A stretch of DNA of 5,153 nt from Acidobacteriota bacterium (lineage in GTDB: Bacteria > Acidobacteriota > Terriglobia > Terriglobales > Acidobacteriaceae). Below the pieces are notes generated by a model. It searched no databases. It was not told the DNA's origin and saw only the letters and a program-made list of their open reading frames with translations. The first letter of the stretch is position 1, and every line of letters starts with the position of its first letter. Made by a program: the position numbers and the translations under genes. Where the stretch lies: the NCBI GenBank assembly GCA_021781075.1, contig JAJXXN010000055.1:1-5153 (forward strand), written 5' to 3'. This document shows, one piece after another, positions 1-4,785 of this stretch.

Positions 1-1
1 C

Positions 2-577
2 CGCATGTTGCGCGGACGCGAGATTGCGATGATATTCCAGGAGCCGATGACGGCGCTGAATCCCGTGATGACGATTGGCAGGCAGGTTGCCGAGGCCGCG
101 GAGGCGGCGAACCGCGCGCTGACAAGGCGGGAGGCAAAGAGCCGCGCGATTGCCGCACTTGAATCGGTTGCGATTCACGAGGCGACCCGGCGGTATGACG
201 ATTATCCGCACCAGTTCTCCGGCGGGCAGCGGCAGCGGATATTGATTGCCATGGCGCTCATCAACCGCCCGCGCCTGTTGATTGCCGACGAGCCGACCAC
301 GGCGCTCGATGTGACCGTTCAGGCCCAGATTCTCGAATTGCTCAAGGACCTTCAACGTGAGCACCAGTTGGCGATGCTCTTCATCTCGCATGACCTTGCC
401 GTGATTGGTGAAATCGCAAGCCGCGTCGCGGTGATGCGCGCGGGTGAGATTGTGGAGGCGGGCGGGACGCGGGAAATTTTAACCCGGCCGCGGCATGAGT
501 ACACGCGCGCTCTGCTGGCCGCCGTGCCCACGCTGAGGACGGACCGGGAAAAGCCGTTGGCGCTGATATTACCTTGA
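2..577 (+). CDS. Peptide/nickel-type ABC transporter ATP-binding protein (5'-partial, short C-terminus)
   Basis: This is the nucleotide-binding subunit of an oligopeptide/dipeptide/nickel (OppD/DppD/NikD-like) importer. It would hydrolyse ATP at the inner face of the cytoplasmic membrane to drive uptake through two permease subunits. The window begins inside the gene, so the Walker A loop lies outside; the ATG at position 5 is internal and the frame is open to the left edge. Counting from that Met, the visible parts are the Q-loop (IFQEPM, Q12), the ABC signature FSGGQRQR (71-78), Walker B LLIADE (91-96), the D-loop TALD (99-102) and the switch His129. The oligopeptide-transporter C-terminal motif begins at RHEYTRALLAAVP (163-175). 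The protein then stops after LALILP, where OppD/DppD proteins usually continue with a cysteine-containing tail; NikD-like members are naturally shorter. Its partners are presumably upstream of the window. The family is clear; the substrate cannot be told. Confidence 0.93.
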   Translation, partial: RMLRGREIAMIFQEPMTALNPVMTIGRQVAEAAEAANRALTRREAKSRAIAALESVAIHEATRRYDDYPHQFSGGQRQRILIAMALINRPRLLIADEPTTALDVTVQAQILELLKDLQREHQLAMLFISHDLAVIGEIASRVAVMRAGEIVEAGGTREILTRPRHEYTRALLAAVPTLRTDREKPLALILP

Positions 578-614
578 ATGACTGCCAGATGCCTGATGGA
601 ATCAGCACATTCCC

Positions 615-1019
615 TTATTCGGCGACTAATTTTCTCCGGCGTTTTTCCGAGCGGGTGAGCAGTTCGTCAATGCGCGCCTGGAAGCGCTCGGAGCGGTCGG
701 CGTGGAAGCTGAGCTCAGGAACGTGGCGGACTCCGAGGCGCTCCTTGAGCTCATGGCGTATGTAACCCTTCGCGGTTTCAAGGCCGGCCACGGTCTCTTC
801 CTCGGCCTTCAGGATTTCGCCGGCATTCATCCCCTCAACCGCCAGAAGGGCGACGTATACGCGCGCGGATTTGCCACCGGCGTTGAGTGCAACCTCGCTC
901 ACAGTGCACAGGTTGATGCGCGGGTCGCTCAGCTCGCCTTCAATCATGGCGCCAATCTCTTCCTTGAGCGCTTCCGCCACACGTTCCTGATGGTACTTTC
1001 TTGCCCTTTGCTCGGCCAT
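615..1019 (-). CDS. rbfA: 30S ribosome-binding factor A
   Basis: RbfA is a small KH-type protein that binds the immature 30S subunit near the 5' end of 16S rRNA and helps late maturation, notably in the cold. The 134 residues match the usual length. Family marks are the basic N-terminus with RVAEALKEEI (13-22), SDPRI (31-35), the Ala-x-Gly kink that defines this KH variant within AKGYIR (83-88), and LGVRHVPELSFHAD (95-108), which matches the conserved R-x-x-PEL-x-F-x-x-D block. A basic tail (KRRRK, 126-130) follows. The ATG start is supported by GGAG seven bases upstream. The DUF503 gene ends 59 bases upstream on the same strand, so the two are probably co-transcribed. The gene converges on the ABC ATPase, with only 37 bases between the stop codons and no strong terminator there. 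Confidence 0.95.
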   Translation of the reverse strand: MAEQRARKYHQERVAEALKEEIGAMIEGELSDPRINLCTVSEVALNAGGKSARVYVALLAVEGMNAGEILKAEEETVAGLETAKGYIRHELKERLGVRHVPELSFHADRSERFQARIDELLTRSEKRRRKLVAE

Positions 1020-1078
1020 GCAGTTTCTCCGCGGATGAGTTCAAATTTCAGAATAGCAAGAAACCGCGAGGGAAGCCC

Positions 1079-1378
1079 CTATTCGCCTTCGAGATACTGC
1101 CACCAACTGTCGGCGAGTTCGGCGCCGAGCCCGGCGAGGATGCGGAGTGCCGCGGACTCAATTTCGCGCATCTGGCCTTCCAAATAATCGCGCGAGCGAT
1201 TGATGGCGCTGATGCCGATGGTGGCCGATTGCCAGGTGGCATCCTCATCGAGTTCGGCGACGGAGACATTGAAGCCTTGTCGGATCTGGTCCTTCAATGA
1301 GCGGACGACTTGGCGGCGATCCTTCAACGACCGCGCCATGGGAATCCTCACATCCATGGTCATCTGCGCAACTGCCAT
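1079..1378 (-). CDS. DUF503 family protein (YlxP-like)
   Basis: This is a 99-residue member of the DUF503 family, known in Bacillus as YlxP, which is typically encoded between infB and rbfA. The family is linked to ribosome assembly by gene context, and its exact biochemical role is poorly defined. The diagnostic block runs from residue 17 to 56: SLKDRRQVVRSLKDQI, then FNVSVAEL (36-43), then the D-x-x-x-W region and the strand ATIGISAIN (52-60). The N-terminal strand MAVAQMTMDVRIP also fits, so the ATG is accepted. The ribosome binding site is weak: a GAG eleven bases from the start. rbfA follows after 59 bases on the same strand, the expected order. infB, usually directly upstream, is replaced here by an anti-sigma gene that ends 83 bases away, so this pair may be cut off from the nusA-infB operon or need its own promoter. 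Confidence 0.9.
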   Translation of the reverse strand: MAVAQMTMDVRIPMARSLKDRRQVVRSLKDQIRQGFNVSVAELDEDATWQSATIGISAINRSRDYLEGQMREIESAALRILAGLGAELADSWWQYLEGE

Positions 1379-1420
1379 GATTCAATTTTCTCAAATCAGC
1401 AAGGGAGGCAAAGAACCAAC

Positions 1421-1456
1421 GGGCGTTTCTGGCCCAGGATTTCAGGGCTCACGCCC
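1421..1456 (-). terminator. Two-step stem-loop after the anti-sigma gene, possible terminator
   Basis: Six bases past the anti-sigma stop codon the minus strand can fold into an outer 6-bp stem (GGGCGT at 1456-1451 with ACGCCC at 1426-1421). Inside it is a 4-bp stem (GCCC with GGGC) closing a nine-base loop, with a small internal loop between the two. The following bases, GTTGGTTCTTT, are only moderately T-rich, so this is not a textbook intrinsic terminator. It could end or stabilise the sigma/anti-sigma message, or be a leader structure for DUF503-rbfA. An alternative shorter pairing, CAGGG with CCCTG (1459-1455 with 1447-1443), competes with it. Confidence 0.35.
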
Positions 1457-1461
1457 CTGCC

Positions 1462-2139
1462 TCAGCCCTTCACATCGATGCCGTTGAAATTCATGATGGC
1501 AAGGCCGTAGACCGGCTGGTCATAATACTTGGCGGGCTCGAAGGTGGTGAAAAGGAGAAGGTTGTCAATGACACGGCGGGTTTCGGAATTGTCCTTGCCG
1601 CTAAGGATGCGGTAATCGTAGACGCGGCCGTGCTTGTCAACAGCAACCTCGACGGAGACATCGGAGATTTCATCAAGCTGTTCCGCGGTGATGGCGCCGG
1701 AAACGTACATGAACTTGGGTGTGGTGCGCATGCCGAGCGGTTCATCATCGGCGCGGACCTGCACGGGCTGGACGAAGAGGCCGACCATGACAGCGACGGA
1801 GCCAATGAGCAGGACGGCGCTGGCAAAACCGCCGGCGAGCTGGAGGGCAAAATCACCGATTGTGCGTCGCCAGAGTTTGCGTCCGCGGCCCAGCCATCCC
1901 TCGGCGCGCTTTTGGCGTTCCACAGCGATTGCCATTTGGATGCGGGGCAGCAATTCCGGCGGCACCTGGGCATTGCCGAGGAGGGAGAGCTGGTGCTGCA
2001 TCTCGGTCAACTGCCGTGCCTCGGTGCCGCAGGTGGCGCAGAGTTCGAGGTGGTCGGCCACTTGCCGCATCTGTGCCCCATTCAAGCGGCCGTCGAGATA
2101 CTCGTGCAATAGATTTTGTACTTCACCGCAGAATTTCAT
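1462..2139 (-). CDS. Transmembrane zinc-finger anti-sigma factor with TonB_C-like periplasmic domain
   Basis: This is a predicted inner-membrane regulator of 225 residues that would hold the adjacent ECF sigma factor through a cytoplasmic zinc-binding anti-sigma domain. Visible in order are Cys4, a short helix, and His30-x3-Cys34-x2-Cys37 (HLELCATC), the ZAS/zf-HC2 signature. A polar linker follows, then one hydrophobic helix around residues 98-124 (LAGGFASAVLLIGSVAVMV), then a periplasmic part. Its end (about 155-218) resembles the TonB C-terminal domain: V-x-V-x-x-x-GRV, a later F-x-PA (FEPAKYY), then QPVYG and a closing F. The start MKFCGEV is chosen over an in-frame Met twelve codons upstream because AGGAGG lies four bases before it. 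This ATG also overlaps the sigma gene's TGA stop (ATGA), implying translational coupling. The anti-sigma role rests on motif and position; the TonB_C match is by eye. Confidence 0.85.
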   Translation of the reverse strand: MKFCGEVQNLLHEYLDGRLNGAQMRQVADHLELCATCGTEARQLTEMQHQLSLLGNAQVPPELLPRIQMAIAVERQKRAEGWLGRGRKLWRRTIGDFALQLAGGFASAVLLIGSVAVMVGLFVQPVQVRADDEPLGMRTTPKFMYVSGAITAEQLDEISDVSVEVAVDKHGRVYDYRILSGKDNSETRRVIDNLLLFTTFEPAKYYDQPVYGLAIMNFNGIDVKG

Positions 2140-2816
2140 TGCGCCTCCTCGTAGGCTGGCGCGGGATAAAGACATTCACCGCCCGAATCCGGCTCCATGG
2201 GCATTGACGCCACGGGAGCCATCAGCTCCGTTTTCAGTAACGCCCGCCCTCTAACCAGACGGGATTTGATTGTGCCGAGATTCACGCCAAGAACCGCGGC
2301 AATTTCCTCGTAGCCAAAGCCCTCCACCTCGCGCAGCAGCACAGTGGTTCGGAATGGCTCCGGAACACGGCCCAATGCGGCCTCCACACGATTGCGCACT
2401 TCAGCCTGCATCATGACATCGAGGGGCGAAACCTCCGGATCGACGAGGGAGTCGCGCAATTTATAACCGCACTCCGCCTCGCCCATCTGCTGGTCGAGCG
2501 AGATCTCCTGCTGGCGGTGGCGCGCCCACCAGCGGCGCTGGTTCGAGGCCTCCCGCAGCGCGATGCGGTAAATCCAGGTGCGCAGGCTGGATTCACCGTG
2601 AAAGCTCCTGATGCCGCGGAAGACCTTGATGAAGACCTCCTGCGTAAGGTCGGCGGCGGCATCGCAATCCCGGAGGGAGCGAGCCAGGAGTGAGTAGATG
2701 GGCTGATGATAGTGCGTGATGAGCCAGTTGAAAGCATCCTCGGAGCCCGCGCGCAACTCGGCGAGGAGTGCCGACTCCTCCGTGGCGAATGCGAGAGTGG
2801 TGGCGAGATTGCCCAT
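2136..2816 (-). CDS. RNA polymerase sigma factor, ECF (RpoE-like) family
   Basis: This is a 226-residue alternative sigma factor that would direct RNA polymerase to a dedicated promoter set when released by its anti-sigma partner. Region 2 covers about residues 30-96 and includes DLTQEVFIKVFRGI (57-70) and SLRTWIYRIA (77-86). Region 4 covers about 144-196, with LGRVPEPFRTTVLLREVEG (148-166) and the helix-turn-helix EIAAVLGVNLGTIKSRL (171-187). No region 3 is present, as expected for ECF factors. A tail of about 30 residues rich in Pro, Met and Glu follows region 4. The frame stays open 32 codons further upstream, but MGNLATTL is chosen because GGAG sits seven bases before it and the extension has no sigma similarity. 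The gene overlaps the anti-sigma gene by four bases and diverges from the tRNA. Regulation by its own product is plausible but only weakly supported by the upstream sequence. Confidence 0.93.
   Translation of the reverse strand: MGNLATTLAFATEESALLAELRAGSEDAFNWLITHYHQPIYSLLARSLRDCDAAADLTQEVFIKVFRGIRSFHGESSLRTWIYRIALREASNQRRWWARHRQQEISLDQQMGEAECGYKLRDSLVDPEVSPLDVMMQAEVRNRVEAALGRVPEPFRTTVLLREVEGFGYEEIAAVLGVNLGTIKSRLVRGRALLKTELMAPVASMPMEPDSGGECLYPAPAYEEAQ
2144..2150 (-). promoter_or_regulatory. Shine-Dalgarno of the anti-sigma gene inside the sigma gene
   Basis: GAGGAGG lies four bases before the anti-sigma ATG and doubles as the Glu-Glu codons near the C-terminus of the sigma factor. Together with the ATGA stop/start overlap it fixes the anti-sigma start and suggests balanced, coupled production of both proteins. 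Confidence 0.75.
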
Positions 2817-2823
2817 CGCGCGT

Positions 2824-2827
2824 CTCC
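2824..2827 (-). promoter_or_regulatory. Shine-Dalgarno that decides the sigma factor start
   Basis: GGAG lies seven bases before the ATG at 2816-2814. The in-frame upstream Met at 2912 has no comparable site, so the shorter sigma protein is preferred. Confidence 0.7.
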
Positions 2828-2918
2828 GTGTACAACACGATACATCAATACCACCCATCTGTGCAGTTGCGAGGCGCACAGGCTGGCCAACAATGCCCCC
2901 AGACCCGCGCAACCCGGT

Positions 2919-2970
2919 GTGAGTGAGACGCTGAGAAGCAGCCGCCGGCGGGCTCGAGTGTCTCGCTCAC
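2919..2970. repeat. Imperfect inverted repeat in the sigma/tRNA intergenic region
   Basis: The left arm, GTGAGTGAGACGCTGAG (2919-2935), pairs with the right arm at 2953-2970 (CTCGAGTGTCTCGCTCAC), leaving one bulged base and a 17-base loop rich in G and C. Read as + strand RNA, the two imperfect positions become G-U pairs, so the hairpin is nearly continuous there; on the minus strand they are A-C mismatches. No T-run follows on either side, so a classical terminator is unlikely. On the minus strand it would sit in the sigma mRNA leader, and as DNA it could be an operator. Confidence 0.5.
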
Positions 2971-2979
2971 TCTATTGGT

Positions 2980-3009
2980 TTAGACACCGGAGGCGGGTGA
3001 AAATGTTCC
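2980..3009 (-). promoter_or_regulatory. Possible ECF-type promoter upstream of the sigma gene
   Basis: On the minus strand GGAAC (3009-3005) is followed after 19 bases by GTCTAA (2985-2980). These resemble the -35 and -10 elements of RpoE-type promoters (GGAAC, then GTC about 16-17 bases later). The spacing is about two bases longer than usual, which lowers confidence. If used, it would give the sigma gene a leader of roughly 155 bases that includes the inverted repeat, and would be consistent with self-activation. Confidence 0.3.
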
Positions 3010-3069
3010 CAAAACCGGCAATTTTTATTGTTGTGGCGGGAGGAGCGAATAAGCCGGGCGTGGGGTGGA

Positions 3070-3098
3070 TTGACTAAAGCTGGCAAAAGGGCGAAAAT
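3070..3098 (+). promoter_or_regulatory. Sigma70-like promoter of the tRNA gene
   Basis: TTGACT (3070-3075, five of six matches to the -35 consensus) and GAAAAT (3093-3098, four of six to the -10) are separated by exactly 17 bases. Transcription would begin about 20 bases before the mature tRNA end, which suits a short 5' leader removed by RNase P. Confidence 0.5.
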
Positions 3099-3123
3099 GA
3101 GAGAGTTGCATCTTTCCAAGTGT

Positions 3124-3199
3124 GGGCCTGTGGCGCAGCTGGGAGCGCGCTTCCATGGCATGGAAGAGGTCATCGGTTCGATCCCGATCAGGTCCACCA
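3124..3199 (+). tRNA. tRNA-Ala (anticodon GGC)
   Basis: A complete 76-base cloverleaf can be folded by hand. The acceptor arms GGGCCTG and CAGGTCC pair fully and include the G3-U70 wobble that marks alanine tRNAs. The D stem is GCGC/GCGC around an eight-base loop with GG. The anticodon stem is CTTCC/GGAAG, with loop ATGGCAT placing GGC at 3157-3159, which reads GCC codons. The variable loop is AGGTC, and the T arm is ATCGG-TTCGATC-CCGAT. The discriminator is A (3196) and CCA is encoded at 3197-3199. No intron or unusual arm is present. Confidence 0.97.
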
Positions 3200-3397
3200 A
3201 AAGCCAATACAATTCAACGCAATCCATTCATGGTGATGCTCCCATGGGGTGTGAGTGCGCCTGGGCGCCAACAATCTCCTTGCGGCATACAGCCGAGATG
3301 AGGGTTTATGCGCACCCGCGGCCATTCTCATTGGCTTCAGGAATTCGTTTGGAGTGAATCGAAAGTCCCGGCGAGTTCAAAGCGGCATACCGGGCTC

Positions 3398-4141
3398 TCA
3401 GACCCGTTTGAAGACGGCTTCCACAAGCAATATTGCGCCAATCAGAATGAGCGCCGCGTAAACATATTTAAGGAAACCGGCACCGGAGAAGCGATGATTG
3501 ATTGCCCGCCCCAGAAAGAGCGCGGGGAGCATCACCGGGACTGAGTAGAGGAAGTCATGCGTCACGGCGGGGGTCCACAGGCCGGCGCTCCAGTAGCCGA
3601 GCATGCCCAGAATGCTGGCCGGCAGAAAATAAGCCTGCAGAGTGGCGCGAAAGTGCCGTGGCGACCAACCTTGCAGCGAAGCATAAACCACCAGCGGCGG
3701 ACCGTTCATGCCGTACGCCCCACCGAGAACACCCGCGAAAAAACCGGCAAGCAGCAGCAGGAGCCTGCTCTCGTGCTTGAGCTGGAATGCGGCAGGCAAA
3801 AGCAGGGAGTACGCCGCAAAGAGCATGATGAGAATGCCGAGCGTTGCCTTCACAACGCCCTGGCGCGCGTGGGTGAGCACAAGCAGCCCGAGAGGAACGC
3901 CGGCGACTGTGGCCAGCAGCAAGCCAAGTACGCTGCGCAGATGAACATGCTTCCAATCCTGAATAACCACCACCGCGGCAACGGTGATGGAAAGCAGCAC
4001 GGCCAGTGGCGCAGCCTCGCTGACGGGCATCAGCAGGGCCAGCAGAGGCACGGCAATCAATGCCTCGCCAAATCCAAATGCCGAGCGTACCAGGGTCGCG
4101 AAGAAGACAATGGCGAGAACAATGAGGAATGCTGAGTGAAT
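3398..4141 (-). CDS. TSUP family (TauE/SafE-like) membrane permease, probable non-canonical ATT start
   Basis: This is a polytopic inner-membrane protein of the TSUP (TauE/SafE) family, whose members carry sulfite, sulfonates or other small sulfur or organic anions; the substrate cannot be assigned. From the ATT start it has 247 residues, the normal family size. The family's repeated motif is visible twice: AFGFGEALIAVPLLALL near residues 21-37, and GVLGGAYGMNGPPLVVY around 137-153, each inside a hydrophobic helix. Further helices fill the rest, including LGLLLATVAGVPLGLLVL and AALILIGAILLVEAVF at the end. No ATG, GTG or TTG exists in frame upstream of TTG at 4060, which would cut off the first helix and half of the motif. 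GGGAG six bases before ATT (4141-4139) makes that codon the best start. It follows the thioesterase gene by 87 bases on the same strand and converges with the tRNA. Confidence 0.85.
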   Translation of the reverse strand: MHSAFLIVLAIVFFATLVRSAFGFGEALIAVPLLALLMPVSEAAPLAVLLSITVAAVVVIQDWKHVHLRSVLGLLLATVAGVPLGLLVLTHARQGVVKATLGILIMLFAAYSLLLPAAFQLKHESRLLLLLAGFFAGVLGGAYGMNGPPLVVYASLQGWSPRHFRATLQAYFLPASILGMLGYWSAGLWTPAVTHDFLYSVPVMLPALFLGRAINHRFSGAGFLKYVYAALILIGAILLVEAVFKRV

Positions 4142-4147
4142 AAGATT

Positions 4148-4152
4148 CTCCC
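4148..4152 (-). promoter_or_regulatory. Shine-Dalgarno in front of an ATT codon of the TSUP permease gene
   Basis: GGGAG is followed by six bases and then ATT, which begins a hydrophobic N-terminus (I/M-HSAFLIVLAIVFFATLV). It is the only well-placed ribosome binding site upstream of the conserved GFG motif. This supports initiation here rather than at the downstream TTG. Confidence 0.45.
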
Positions 4153-4228
4153 GTGCGTTTGCAACCGCTTCACCACATGCAGACAGTATCGAACAAGCGC
4201 ACGGTTTTAGTATTTCCCTGCCCGTGCT

Positions 4229-4696
4229 TCAAGCCGTGCCGGCACCAAAGTTATCGGGCATTTGCACGGCGACGACCTCACCACGCGCGGTTGCAATGCC
4301 CTGGGCGAAAACCGTGGACTCGATGATGACTTTGCGGCCCTTGAGCTCCTTGACACGCGCGCGGATTGTGAGTGGCAGCCCGAGCGGCGTGGGCTTGAGG
4401 TAGTCAACGTGCAGCGAGGCGGTGACAAAGCGGAAGGCCGGCTCGGTTCCGGGCTCGCGGCCGGCGGCGCGATAGGCGGCGGCGGCGGCGGTGCCGGTGG
4501 AGTGGCAATCCACAAGGGATGCGATGACGCCACCATACACATAACCTGGAATGGCGATGTGCCAGGGCTCGGGAGTGAAGAGGGAGACGGTTTCCTCGCC
4601 ATCCCATTCCGTGCGGATGTGGTGACCGTGCTGGTTGAGCCTGCCGCAGCCGTAACAATGTGCGAGGCTCTCCGGGTAAAAATCCTGTATGGCCAT
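4229..4696 (-). CDS. Hotdog-fold thioesterase (PaaI-like / 4HBT superfamily)
   Basis: This is a cytoplasmic 155-residue protein of the PaaI-like hotdog superfamily, which usually hydrolyses acyl-CoA thioesters; the natural acyl group is unknown. The N-terminus carries CYGCGRLN (14-21), the C-x-x-CG-x-x-N signature common in this subgroup. The central hotdog helix is GYVYGGVIASLVDCHSTGTA (51-70), with the G-x-x-(H/Y)-GG motif (Tyr in place of the more usual His) and acidic Asp63 in the active-site position. The strand HVDYLKPTPLG (97-107), then LTIRARV and the final TARGEVVAVQMP, complete the fold. An alanine run (70-74) comes from a GCC triplet repeat. The ATG at 4696 fits the family's N-terminus but has no clear Shine-Dalgarno; a GGA lies too far away. 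The TSUP permease gene follows after 87 bases on the same strand and may share its message. Confidence 0.88.
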   Translation of the reverse strand: MAIQDFYPESLAHCYGCGRLNQHGHHIRTEWDGEETVSLFTPEPWHIAIPGYVYGGVIASLVDCHSTGTAAAAAYRAAGREPGTEPAFRFVTASLHVDYLKPTPLGLPLTIRARVKELKGRKVIIESTVFAQGIATARGEVVAVQMPDNFGAGTA

Positions 4697-4722
4697 GATG
4701 CTGACATTTTATTCCGAGCCGC

Positions 4723-4734
4723 TGCCATATGGCA
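4723..4734. repeat. Perfect 12-bp palindrome upstream of the thioesterase gene
   Basis: TGCCATATGGCA is a perfect palindrome 26 bases before the thioesterase start, in the 89-base gap after the TonB-dependent receptor gene. It could be an operator half-site pair, but a 12-bp palindrome can also arise by chance and no second copy is seen in the window. Confidence 0.25.
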
Positions 4735-4785
4735 TGAAGGTGGCAACCGCAGTGGCACTCGCGGAAGCATGGATGCGCGCAATTC

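Noticed and set aside
593..605. CTGAT-GGA-ATCAG hairpin between the convergent ABC ATPase and rbfA genes as a bidirectional terminator
   Set aside because: The stem has only five pairs, the loop is three bases, and no T-run follows on either strand.
1630..2254. Two long plus-strand open frames (160 and 206 codons)
   Set aside because: Both are antisense to the anti-sigma gene, whose zinc-finger, membrane helix and start are well supported; the long frames reflect GC-rich codon use.
2817..2912. Longer sigma factor starting at the Met at 2912
   Set aside because: The extra 32 residues show no sigma region, there is no good ribosome binding site at that Met, and GGAG marks the shorter start.
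2967..3227. Minus-strand open frames (86 and 60 codons) across the tRNA region, with peptides such as DRDRTDDLFHAMEAR
   Set aside because: They are the antisense translation of the tRNA-Ala gene. This is a well-known source of spurious database proteins; the tRNA fold is complete and explains the sequence.
3028..3357. Plus-strand open frame of 109 codons
   Set aside because: It runs straight through the tRNA gene and has no recognisable domain or ribosome binding site.
3200..3397. Search for a tRNA terminator, gene or element between tRNA-Ala and the permease gene
   Set aside because: Only short chance stems such as GCGCC-TG-GGCGC are seen, none followed by a T-run, and no credible coding frame is present.
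4205..4238. TTGAAG-17-TAAAAC on the minus strand as a separate promoter for the permease gene
   Set aside because: Each box matches the consensus at only four of six positions, and the -35 box overlaps the thioesterase stop codon; too weak to list as a feature.
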